Assembly (NCBI GenBank): GCA_023910675.1
Contig: JAAVWC010000002.1
Span: 186,001 to 250,000, forward strand
Origin: Gemmatimonas sp.
GTDB taxonomy: Bacteria > Gemmatimonadota > Gemmatimonadetes > Gemmatimonadales > Gemmatimonadaceae
Reading direction: 5' to 3'
Length of the DNA: 64,000 nucleotides
In this document: positions 1 through 7,394 of the stretch, one piece after another
Numbering within the stretch: position 1 is the stretch's first letter
How the letters are laid out: each line of letters begins with the position of its first letter
The notes under the pieces: generated by a model
Told to the model about the DNA's origin: nothing
The model's input: the letters and a program-made list of their open reading frames with translations, nothing else
Database searches by the model: none
Program-made: the position numbers and the translations under genes

Positions 1-1156
1 AGGTCGGACACGCGAGCGGGTCGACCTCAAAGAGCTGCTGCAGGAGGGCCGCCCATCGGCGGGTGGCCTCGGTCGGCGCGAGTCGTGGCGCGGGAACGAT
101 CGCGGGCGGCCCGTCCGCGGCGGCGGGCGCCGCCTTCGCCCGCATGCCGCGGGGGCGATTCGCATACCAGCCGTAGTACCGCGTCGTGACGTGCCCCTTG
201 TCGGGGATGTGCACGAGCACTCGGGCGAGGAACTCGAGCGGGGCCATCGTCTCGGTGCCCGCCGTCGGACCGTCCGACTTGTCGGACCGGTACGTCACGG
301 CCTTCGCGGCTCGGTCGTAGGTCAGCCGCTCCAGCGCGACGGGATTCCGGGCGCAGTAGCGCGCGAGGCGCGTCGCGAACGCGCGATCGTCCTCGGGGAC
401 CCAGACGGCCGTGTGCACGTGGAATCCGGCGTGCGGCCAGGTGAGCATGCCAGCGGCTTGGTCCTCGTCGAACAGATCAAGGCGTACGAAGAGCCGGAGC
501 ACAGCGCGGCGGAACGCCTCGGTCAAACGCGCGGTATCGTGCACCGGCCACGACACGAATGTCCCGTCCGGCCGGAACCCGCCGTCGGTCACGAGCAGGT
601 GCAGGTGCGGATGCCAATTCGCGCGCGAGCCATGCGTCTGCAAACACGCCACGATGCCCACCGCGAGGTCGCGCTCGCCGGTCAGCGTGCGAATGGCGGC
701 CGTGACGGTGCGCGCAGCGACGCGAGCAATCACGCCGAGCAGGCAACGCCGGTACAAACAGTAGGCGCGGAGCCGCTTGGGGATGGTGAGCACCACCTGC
801 CGGTGCGGCACCGGCGCGAGCAGCGTGGTGTCCAGCCACTGCGTCCAGATCGCCAGGCGCTTGGCGTGACAGCTCGGACAGAAGTAGCGGCATTTACAGG
901 AGAACGCGAGCAGGTATTCGTGCGCACAGTCGTCACAGCGAATACGTGCGAACCCATGGTCGAGGACACCGCAGGCGAGGAACTTGTCGGCCACCTGCGC
1001 GACCACGGGGCGCCACGGGCCGTACTCGCGCGCGAAGCGCTCGTCGTAGACCGTCTGCAGGCGATGTAGGTGGTCCGACACCAACCGAAAGAGCGGCGAC
1101 GCCTGGGGGCGTCGGGGCTTGTAGACGCCGCGCGCCGCCGGCGCCGCGTCGGGCAT
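1..1156 (-). CDS. IS91-family (Y2) transposase, 3' end beyond window
   Basis: Reads from an ATG at 1156 towards position 1 without a stop, so the C-terminus lies outside the window. The first 100 residues hold a zinc-binding cluster (Cys 74, 77, 87, 89, 93, 96), followed by the HPHLHLLV motif at about residues 182-189, the HUH-type metal-binding motif of IS91/ISCR rolling-circle transposases. The visible 385 residues are close to a full-length family member. IS91 enzymes transpose one strand from an origin end to a terminator end and can produce one-ended events; several GC-rich repeats further right are interpreted as tails of this type of element. The gene lies head-to-head with a DUF790 gene remnant starting near 1297, so the element probably interrupted that gene. 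Confidence 0.85.
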   Translation of the reverse strand, partial: MPDAAPAARGVYKPRRPQASPLFRLVSDHLHRLQTVYDERFAREYGPWRPVVAQVADKFLACGVLDHGFARIRCDDCAHEYLLAFSCKCRYFCPSCHAKRLAIWTQWLDTTLLAPVPHRQVVLTIPKRLRAYCLYRRCLLGVIARVAARTVTAAIRTLTGERDLAVGIVACLQTHGSRANWHPHLHLLVTDGGFRPDGTFVSWPVHDTARLTEAFRRAVLRLFVRLDLFDEDQAAGMLTWPHAGFHVHTAVWVPEDDRAFATRLARYCARNPVALERLTYDRAAKAVTYRSDKSDGPTAGTETMAPLEFLARVLVHIPDKGHVTTRYYGWYANRPRGMRAKAAPAAADGPPAIVPAPRLAPTEATRRWAALLQQLFEVDPLACPT

Positions 1157-1296
1157 GCGCGCTCCGGGACCGGGGAGCGCCGAGCATACGTTCGACTCGG
1201 GTGCGGACCATCACCGTGGTGTTGCGCGACGGGCCGTTTCGACGCAACATCCGCGTGGCGTCGGCCTAACGAGGCTTGCTGGCCGCATTGTGCCGG

Positions 1297-1800
1297 CCGT
1301 GTCACGGGCCACGGCGTGGCAGCTGCGTGCTACCATAGTGCGTGATGGAACCCCCTGCACTTTCGTGCTGCGTGGTCGCGCGCGCGCGGCACAGGCGCGC
1401 GTAGGACCTGAGCCCACACGTGCGCGGTACGACAGCGCGTGGGAACGACGTTTCGCGCGCGATTTCCGCGCCGCGCGCAACGGACTCACCGCCGGCTGGA
1501 CACTCGGCCGCGAGCGCACCCCGCTCGTGGCCGAAGGGCGCGTCGCGCTCCCCGACTTCACGCTGCGCCACACCGATGGTCGCGAAGCGTACGTGGAGCT
1601 GGTGGGGTTCTGGACGCCGGAGTATCTGCGCGAGAAGGTCGAGATGGTCGCGCGCATTGGCGACGTTCCGCTGGTGCTGGTGGTGGCCAAGTCACTGGCG
1701 GTGGGCGACGACGCGACCGCGCTTGGCGAAGCCGCGGGTGACCGCCTGCTCTGGTGCACCAAGCAGCCGCGATTGTCGGACGTTATGCTCCGGATGTCGT
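1297..1800 (+). pseudogene. DUF790 (Bax1-like nuclease) C-terminal fragment
   Basis: The reading frame contains RARYDSAWERRFARDF, then LPDF and GREAYVELVGFWTPEYLREK, which match the C-terminal nuclease part of DUF790 proteins, the Bax1-type partner of XPB helicase. The N-terminal two thirds are missing: the frame runs back into the end of the neighbouring IS91 element. The 3' end is also abnormal, because after about 1790 the DNA continues as the opposite-strand NamZ remnant. The gene is therefore truncated at both ends and presumably non-functional. Family assignment is by motif recognition. Confidence 0.6.
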
Positions 1801-2057
1801 ACTCCATGCCAAACAGCACAGTCAGCGTGACATCTGGCGCGCGATGCAAGGCATCAGCGAGGTGTGTGCCGTTAGCGAGGCGTCCACTGTGATTGGAGAC
1901 CAGCGCCACGCGCTTGCCACGCACAAGGTGGGCGTATTCGCCCGGCAGACGGTCAGCGCCTACGGACACAGTGTCGGCTGGTGGCACAACGGCAGCATCG
2001 ATAGGGCCAACAACGGACAGCGTGAACGACGAGCCAGTTGGCACGAGCTGCGGAACC
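1795..2057 (-). pseudogene. NamZ / DUF1343 N-terminal fragment, cut by IS3
   Basis: Minus-strand frame with VSVGADRLPGEYAHLVRGKR then VALVSNHSGR and LTVLFGMEYDIRS, the N-terminal signature of DUF1343 exo-beta-N-acetylmuramidases (NamZ), usually secreted peptidoglycan-recycling enzymes. The rest of the roughly 400-residue protein is absent: homology stops near 1795 where the DUF790 fragment begins. Upstream the frame hits a stop inside the terminal repeat of the IS3 element, and on the far side of that element (3636 to 3588) lies a short signal-peptide-like reading frame that may be the original 5' end. Non-functional. Confidence 0.6.
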
Positions 2058-2091
2058 TGTCAATGAGTTTGAGACACCGGGTGGGTGGGGT

Positions 2092-3167
2092 TTACTGAGC
2101 GACGTCGGTTGACGGTCGTGGTGTGGGAGGATTGATCCACGCGGCGGTCGGTAGCGCGCGGGGGGTGGGCAGACCATGGACAAAGCGGTCAGGACGTGCG
2201 GCGTAGGCGGCGGTGAGGACGTCGGCGCGTGCGGCGTTGCGCGCGTCAGCCAGCTGGTGATGCACGTCGAAGGGTGTGTGCAGCCCGAGCCCGCTGTGGT
2301 GATGCTCGGTGTTGTACCAGTGAAAGAAGTCGACGCAGTGCGCGCGAGCGTCTTCGAGCGACCCAAAGCGCGCGGGGAAATCCGGGCGATACTTGAGTGT
2401 CTTGAACTGCGCTTCCGAATACGGATTGTCGTTCGAGACGGAGGGGCGCGAGTGCGACTTGGTGACGCCGAGATCGGCGAGCAGGTGCGCGACCGGCTGC
2501 GACACCATCGACGACCCACGATCCGCGTGCAGGGTGAGTTGATTGGGCCCGATGCCTTCGCGCGTACAGCAGGCGGCGATGAGCCGCTCCGCGAGGAGCG
2601 CCGATTCGCGCGGCGCGACCATCCAGCCCACGACGTAGCGACTGAACACATCGAGGATCACGTACAAGTGATACCACGACCAGGTCGTGGGCCCCTTGAG
2701 TTTGGTGATATCCCAACTCCACAGCTGATTCGGTGCGGTCGCGAGCAACTCGGGCGCGGTGTACACCGGGTGTCGCCGTTGCGCGCGCCGTTCGCGGATC
2801 TCGTCGTGCGCGGCCAAGAGCCGGTACATGGTGCGCTCGGCGCAGTGGTACACGCCTTCGTCCAGCAGCGTTGCATACACTTGAGCGGGCGCCAGATCGA
2901 CGAAGCGGTCCTCGTGCAGCACGTCGAGGACCCGCTGTTGCTCGACAGGGGCCAACGTGCGTGGTGGTGCGCGGCGGGGCAGCGCGCACGTGGGCCGCTC
3001 GGCGCGTCGCCGCGCCCGATAGTAGGTCGCCGGCGCGACCCCAAGGCTCGCACAGAGCCCGCGCAGGGACGTTGCCGCCCCGTGCGTCGTGACGGTGCTC
3101 ACGAGCGCGTCTCGGTGGGCTCGTCGCGCGGCGGGAGTGTCAGGCCCAAGAGCTGCGAGAACTTTTT
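2092..3167 (-). CDS. IS3 transposase OrfB (DDE integrase part)
   Basis: Carries the integrase core of IS3 OrfB: NQLWSWDITKLKGP holds the first Asp, LTLHADRGSSM the second and SEAQFKTLKYRPDFP the Glu region; the C-terminus has the usual FHWYNTEHHHSGLGLHTPFD. The frame stays open upstream of the orfA overlap but has no convincing start of its own, so it is most likely made as an OrfAB fusion by -1 slippage at the A7 run (3163-3169). Joining the frames gives IIDAQKKVLAALG, the expected family sequence. Intact, so the element may still be mobile. Confidence 0.85.
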
Positions 3168-3521
3168 TTGGGCGTCGATAATGAGCTCCGCACGCTCTGC
3201 GCGCGCGGTCGCCTTCGCGAGCTGGCGCTCCAGCTCGGCCACCTGTTTCCGCGCCGGATCGGGCGCCAACCGCGCCGGTCCGCGGCGCTTGGCCGGGCCC
3301 TGCAGGTCGCCCCGTCGCTGCGCGGCCCGCCACATGGCCAGATGGGACGAGTACAGGCCTTCGCGACGCAGGAGCGCGCCGAGCTCACCGGGCTTCGTGC
3401 ACGCGTCGGCGGCGGCGAGGATCTGGAGCTTGTAGGTCGCGGGGAACTGGCGACGGGTCCGGGTCGGTGACACCCCGGTATCATGAAGAAGCAACGGCGC
3501 AACGGAAAGAGCGGACGACAT
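3099..3521 (-). CDS. IS3 transposase OrfA (helix-turn-helix)
   Basis: About 140 residues: RRQFPATYKLQILAAADAC followed by a helix-turn-helix region, then a leucine-zipper-like stretch (VAELERQLAKATARAERAEL) as in IS3-family OrfA proteins that recognise element ends. The ATG at 3521 is chosen; an upstream GTG at 3539 in the same frame is possible. Ends inside the orfB frame downstream of the slippery run, typical of IS3-type frameshift expression. Confidence 0.8.
   Translation of the reverse strand: MSSALSVAPLLLHDTGVSPTRTRRQFPATYKLQILAAADACTKPGELGALLRREGLYSSHLAMWRAAQRRGDLQGPAKRRGPARLAPDPARKQVAELERQLAKATARAERAELIIDAQKKFSQLLGLTLPPRDEPTETRS
3163..3169 (-). promoter_or_regulatory. Programmed -1 frameshift site (A7 run)
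   Basis: On the coding strand the sequence is GCCCAAAAAAAGTTC. In the OrfA frame it reads Gln-Lys-Lys-Phe; slipping back one base on A-AAA-AAG gives Lys-Lys-Val and continues in the OrfB frame. This is the classic IS3-family slippery heptamer. Confidence 0.75.
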
Positions 3522-3587
3522 GGGAACAGCCTCGATCACCCTCGTACACTAAACTCGGGATGGATCGGTGTCTCACTCATATTGGCA

Positions 3588-3636
3588 GAGAGGGCTGAAG
3601 CGCGAGGGCGAATAGCGCGAATCGAGGCATTCGCAT
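3588..3636 (-). pseudogene. Signal-peptide stub, probable 5' end of the broken NamZ gene
   Basis: A reading frame starts at an ATG two bases after the stop of the upstream membrane-protein gene and encodes MRMPRFALFALALQPSLPI before ending in the IS3 terminal repeat. The charged start and hydrophobic core look like a secretion signal, which is what NamZ needs, and the NamZ fragment resumes at the other end of the IS in the same orientation. Inference only: there is no overlap that proves both pieces belong together. Confidence 0.4.
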
Positions 3637-3638
3637 AC

Positions 3639-4244
3639 TCAGCGGCGCTCCAGGCGCTCGACGCGCTGCTGCAGGGCCCGCAAATCACCAGCGAGTCCCT
3701 CAAGTGATACAGGCGCGGGCGACGGGGGCGGTGGAACTTTTGCCGACACTCCAACCGCTGCCGTTGGTGCGCGCACCGCTGCAGTGGCCGTCACGCGTTG
3801 CTGTCCTCCTATGGCCAGCCCGAAGAAGCGGCGCCCGAACCCTCCGAGCCATGTCCAGACGAACAGCCGTTCCATGACGGGCCGACGGAACGGACTGGTG
3901 GCCAGCACTCCTACGCACAACGCACAGGTCGTGAGGGCAGCAAAGAACAGCAGGATCGTGCGCCGTCCTTGGATATTCGCGTCGCCGTCGCTGATTTTCC
4001 CTTGGAGCATCTGCACAAGAGTGAAGGCCTGCCAGGCGAGAATGCCCGCGGCGATCCACACACGTCGCTTCCGGCGCTTTACCAGCGGGGCATCCAGACG
4101 ACGCTGCGCTCGTACCGCATCACGCTCGGCCTGAATACGCGCCAGCTGCTGCTGCAACGCCTCCACCGTAAACCCGCCCCGGGCCAACTCCCGAATATCG
4201 CGCGCCGTTGTCAGCGTACGGACCCACGCCAACGCGCCAGCCAT
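3639..4244 (-). CDS. Two-TM hypothetical protein after the kinase gene
   Basis: 201 residues. A basic, helical N-terminal half (about 1-65, with a possible coiled coil AREALQQQLARIQAERDAV-like) is followed by two hydrophobic segments (about 66-84 and 97-115), then a Pro/Ala-rich linker and a C-terminal heptad-like LRALQQRVERLERR. Its ATG overlaps the TGA of the kinase gene by one base, so translation is coupled. No family recognised; probably an inner-membrane partner of the kinase. The upstream kinase has a premature stop, so expression may be reduced. Confidence 0.55.
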   Translation of the reverse strand: MAGALAWVRTLTTARDIRELARGGFTVEALQQQLARIQAERDAVRAQRRLDAPLVKRRKRRVWIAAGILAWQAFTLVQMLQGKISDGDANIQGRRTILLFFAALTTCALCVGVLATSPFRRPVMERLFVWTWLGGFGRRFFGLAIGGQQRVTATAAVRAPTAAVGVSAKVPPPPSPAPVSLEGLAGDLRALQQRVERLERR

Positions 4245-5254
4245 CAGTCCGAAAGAAAAATGCTGGCGTTCCCGTACCCTAGGAGCCGATAGTTACCGTA
4301 GCCCAGCAGCACAAGCGCCACAGAGACCCGGGGAATAATCGCCGTCAGATCGGGGACCAGCAGGCGAATGGCCACGGGAATATCCGGCGTCGCCAGTTGT
4401 GTGGCGTCCAGTGCTTCAATGAGCGCTTCGGCCGTGGGGTACCGGTCGGCGGCGTTCTTTTCGCAGCACCGATTCACCACGGCACAAAGTGAGTCGGGCA
4501 AATCGGGGCGCATCGACTCCAGGGGCGGGACCGCCTCGGTGAGTTGGCGCACCAGAATGCGCTGCGTGTTTTCACCGGTAAACGCCGTCTGGGCCGTGAG
4601 GGCAAACCACGCCACCAACCCCAGCGCGTACAGGTCCGATCGGCCATCCACCGCATCCCCAACCGCCTGCTAAGGACTCATGTACTCCGGCGTTCCAACC
4701 ACTTCACCCACACGTGTGAGTCCGTTGCGAGCCGCTGGCGTTGCCGCGTCGACCGGCGTGATGGCCCGGGCAATGCCGAAGTCCATCACCAACGCGCGTC
4801 CGGTGGCCCGCTCAATCATGATGTTGTCGGGCTTGATATCCCGGTGCACCACGCCACGCCCGTGCGAATAGGCCAGCGCGTAGGCCACATCTTGCAACAA
4901 TCGCACGGCATCACGCTGCGACAGTGGACCCTCACGAGTCACTCGCGCGTCGAGTGACTCGCCTTCCACAAACCCCATGGCGAAAGCCAGCACCCCATCG
5001 CCTTCCTCAATGGAGAACACCGGTACGATATTCGGGTGCGAATAGCCCGCCGCCAGCCGCGTTTCGCGCAGGAAGCGCTCCCGCAGTTCCGGTACCTGGG
5101 CAAATTCCTGCGGCAGCACCTTGAGTGCGACCGCTCGATCAAGTCGCGTATCGCGGGCGAGATACACCGTTCCCATGCCACCGCGTCCAATTTCGCGCTC
5201 AATGCGATAGCGCTGACCCAAACTGCGCGATACAGCCAGCAACTCGTCACTCAT
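4244..5254 (-). pseudogene. PknB-type Ser/Thr protein kinase with in-frame amber codon
   Basis: The first part (5254 to 4670) has the kinase core: GRGGMGTVY glycine loop, VALKV lysine, VVHRDIKPDNIM catalytic loop, MDFGIAR (DFG) and VVGTPEYMSP. The next codon is TAG, and the same frame continues immediately with QAVGDAVDGRSDLYALGL, the normal sequence after the P+1 loop (YMSPEQA in functional kinases). A single GAG-to-TAG change explains it. Without readthrough the product lacks the C-lobe, so it is called a pseudogene. Full length would be 336 residues, ending in a hydrophobic stretch. It is the first gene of a short operon with the two-TM protein and the broken NamZ gene. Confidence 0.8.
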
Positions 5255-5257
5255 TGG

Positions 5258-5524
5258 GCACCACAGGCGGAATGAATCATTTCGGAAAGGGAACGCCGGG
5301 AAGACGGATGCGCCAGTTTGGTGCGTTTCCCTTTCAGTGCCCGCAAGCGATGCGGTTCATTTGCAGACCGGTGCACATAGTGCTGGAGGACGCCACACGC
5401 ACCGTACCACTGAGTGCACAAACGGCGCCCGTCATCGAATCGCTCGTCGCTTTTGATGATGCCGGCAGGGTCACGGTGGTCACACCAACATTGGCGGCAC
5501 GGCTTGACCTTGCGGCAGAGGATA
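5258..5524 (+). pseudogene. Possible solute-binding-protein (SBP_bac_5) N-terminal remnant
   Basis: Plus-strand frame with TAPVIESLVAFDDAGRVTVV and TPTLAARLDLAAED, which resembles the N-terminal region of family 5 peptide-transport binding proteins (...ESLVALDDAGRVTPALA...). It ends abruptly at about 5524 where a GC-rich repeat begins. No start codon with a signal peptide and no continuation are visible. Weak assignment; it may be a chance resemblance. Confidence 0.3.
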
Positions 5525-5885
5525 GGAAATTCAATCGAGGTGGGCGGAGTACAGGCCCTGGTCCCCTGCCTCGAGCGCACCGGTGAGAGGGCTTCGGCGC
5601 GACTGCCACTTCGCCGGTGCGCCTCGCGGGCCGTTCGGTCTGCGGTCCGGACGGGTGACCCGGGGCCGGCGGGGCCGCGGGACTGCCGAGGTGAGACCGC
5701 CGCCCACGCCGGCGGTCCCCGCGTGGTGGCGGGGCCTCGGGGCCGTACTCCGGTGACACGCGGAGCGTCGGCGGAACGGCGTGGGGCGCGTGCCGTGCCC
5801 CGGCTCGCGGGGGCCCGCGTCGATGGGGGGCTCCGTGGCCCGGCGTGCGCCGCACGGGAGGCGCGGGTCCGGAGGTGGGTGAGGA
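5523..5885 (-). repeat. GC-rich dispersed repeat, copy A (IS91 tail-like)
   Basis: Read on the minus strand it begins with ATCCTCACCCACCTCCGGAC, runs through GC-rich, coding-poor DNA containing CCCCGCGTGGTGGCGGGGC (plus strand) and ends with CGATTGAATTTCCTATC. Copy B, directly adjacent, has the same order of blocks. In copy B the first block encodes SVIDQILTHLRTR, matching the C-terminal region of IS91-family transposases. Copy A is therefore interpreted as a 5'-truncated element tail. Confidence 0.5.
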
Positions 5886-6305
5886 TCGGGGATAGGAATT
5901 TCAATCGGGGCGGGTCGACTATCGGTCGAGTATAGGGCGCGATCACCGACCGCGTACGCACCGACTGGCGGGCGGCGGCGTGCCCACTGACGTGTTCGTG
6001 CGACTCGAGGGCCGTGGGAACGGCGGTGACGGTGGGGGGGCGATGCCGGCGGGACCAATGCGCCGCGCCGGCGGGACCAAGGCGCCGCGCCGGCGGGACG
6101 GCCGCCCACGCCGACGGTCCCCGCGTGGTGGCGGAGCGTCGGGGCCGTCCTCAGAGGACCGGCGCCGCGTCGGCGGTCGAGCGTGGGGTGCGCGCCGGGC
6201 CCCGGCTCGCGGGGGCCCGGGTCGATGGGGGGCTCCGTGGCCCGGCGTGCGCCGCACGGGAAGCGCGGGTCCGGAGGTGGGTGAGGATCTGGTCGATCAC
6301 CGACG
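5886..6305 (-). repeat. GC-rich dispersed repeat, copy B (IS91 tail-like)
   Basis: Starts at 6305 on the minus strand with the frame TSVIDQILTHLRTRASRAAH, which stops near 6130; GC-rich DNA follows, ending with CGATTGAAATTCCTATC at about 5888. About 80 bases near 6207-6290 are almost identical to 5811-5880 in copy A. The right border coincides with the left end of the IS21 element. Confidence 0.5.
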
Positions 6306-6370
6306 TCTTGTGCAAGTACACCCAAATTCCCGCAGTTCATGAACAGGCAAATCCCCGCAGTCGCCGGGAA

Positions 6371-6836
6371 TCAGACTGAGCGGGTGGTCTCCGCTCGAGG
6401 GCCCTCCCTGGTGGGGCTGAGCAGGGCGCCGAGTTCTCGGAGCCGGTAGCTCTGGCCGTCGATGTGGACGACCGCCACGTGGTGCAGCAGGCGGTCGAGG
6501 ATCGCGGTGGTGAGGATCTCATCGCCGGCAAAGATCTCCGGCCAGTCGCGCACGTGTTTGTTCGAGGTGAGCAGCATGGACCCGCGTTCGTAGCGCGTCG
6601 AGACGAGCCGGAAGAAGAGATTCGCTTCCATGCGGTCGAGCGGGCGGAAGCCGATTTCGTCGATGATCAGCAAACCGCAATTGAAGTAGCGCCGCGCCCG
6701 CAAGCGCGCGGGCGGGGTCGCCGCATTGGCCTTCAGCAGGTGCATCAGATCGTCGAGTACGAAATGCGCGACGCTGAACCCATTCTTGATCGCGGTGACG
6801 CCGAGGGCGGTCGCCAAGTGGCTTTTGCCGACGCCC
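6371..6836 (-). pseudogene. IstB helper ATPase, 3' part
   Basis: Begins at GVGKSHLATALG, the second half of the Walker A motif, and includes LLIIDEIGFRPLD (Walker B) and SMLLTSNKHVRDWPEIF to the normal C-terminus of an IstB ATPase. The missing N-terminal part lies at 9518-9901 on the other side of the inserted recombinase element; together they would give an ordinary protein of about 260 residues. Confidence 0.85.
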
Positions 6837-6873
6837 GGGAAGCACACGACATGATGCCCACAAACTCCAGATC

Positions 6874-7146
6874 ATGGTGCAGTACCCGTGGCACGCACTG
6901 CACGGGCAGGTGCTGGATGTTGAGCGGGAGCTGACGGCCGACGGCGAGCGCGTGTACGTCATCGCGCTCGACGATGAAAGTTTGACGCACTTGCCGGTGT
7001 GGATGACGGAGCCAGCCGCCGCGATCCCCGCGACCGTGGTCGCTGATCCGGTCGTGAGCGTGGCGGGACTCGCCGCTCTCCGGCGTCTGATCGATACGTG
7101 GCTTGACCCGGCCGGGTCCACGGCGAACGCTCGGAGACGCCCGTGA
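6874..7146 (+). CDS. DUF5372-like small protein
   Basis: 90 residues beginning MVQYPWHALHGQVLDVERE and continuing with an RVYVIALDDESLTHLPVWMT pattern, the form of DUF5372 proteins that accompany serine-recombinase transposons in proteobacteria (PWHPLFGREFE... type). First gene of the recombinase operon. Its TGA overlaps the GTG of the next gene, indicating translational coupling. Function unknown; probably involved in transposition control or architecture. Confidence 0.6.
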   Translation: MVQYPWHALHGQVLDVERELTADGERVYVIALDDESLTHLPVWMTEPAAAIPATVVADPVVSVAGLAALRRLIDTWLDPAGSTANARRRP

Positions 7147-7394
7147 GCCCCGTGGGCTCATCGTGGCGTGTGGCCCGTCTCTCACGTCCGAGGTTGTTCA
7201 TGACCCGTTCCCGTCGTCCCGCGCTCACTCCTTCGCGCTCCACCGATGCCGTGCAGGCCCACCTGGCCTTGAGTCACGGCAGCGTGTCGTGGCACGCCTT
7301 CCCCCTCCCTGTGCGGGAGCGGGTGCTGACGCTCTGGATCGAGCTGCTCAGGAGCCACGCCGACGCCGCGTCGACCGAGGAGCCGACGCCATGA
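7143..7394 (+). CDS. Small hypothetical protein in the recombinase operon
   Basis: Up to 83 residues, basic N-terminus and an amphipathic C-terminal half (LPVRERVLTLWIELLRSHAD). Starts with a GTG overlapping the preceding TGA (GTGA) and its own TGA overlaps the recombinase ATG (ATGA). An internal ATG at 7200 is an alternative start. No family recognised; the strict coupling on both sides suggests a stoichiometric or regulatory partner of the recombinase. Confidence 0.55.
   Translation: MSPVGSSWRVARLSRPRLFMTRSRRPALTPSRSTDAVQAHLALSHGSVSWHAFPLPVRERVLTLWIELLRSHADAASTEEPTP

Larger units (their letters stand above)
2058..3587 (-). mobile_element. IS3-family insertion sequence, apparently complete
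   Basis: Bounded by imperfect inverted repeats: the left end reads TGTCAATGAGTTTGAGACAC and the right end, read inward, TGCCAATATGAGTGAGACAC. It contains orfA and orfB in the standard overlapping arrangement with a frameshift window. About 1.53 kb, a normal size for the family. No target-site duplication is visible at these borders (ggaacc on one side, gagagg on the other), so the exact ends may be off by a few bases or the flanks have since rearranged. It sits inside a NamZ gene. Confidence 0.75.

Noticed and set aside
5251-6340. Long open frames in several phases of the GC-rich repeat region
   Set aside because: Composition is Arg/Pro/Ala/Gly-rich with no domain sequence; open frames are expected in such GC-rich DNA. 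Only the short VIDQILTHLR frame has family resemblance.
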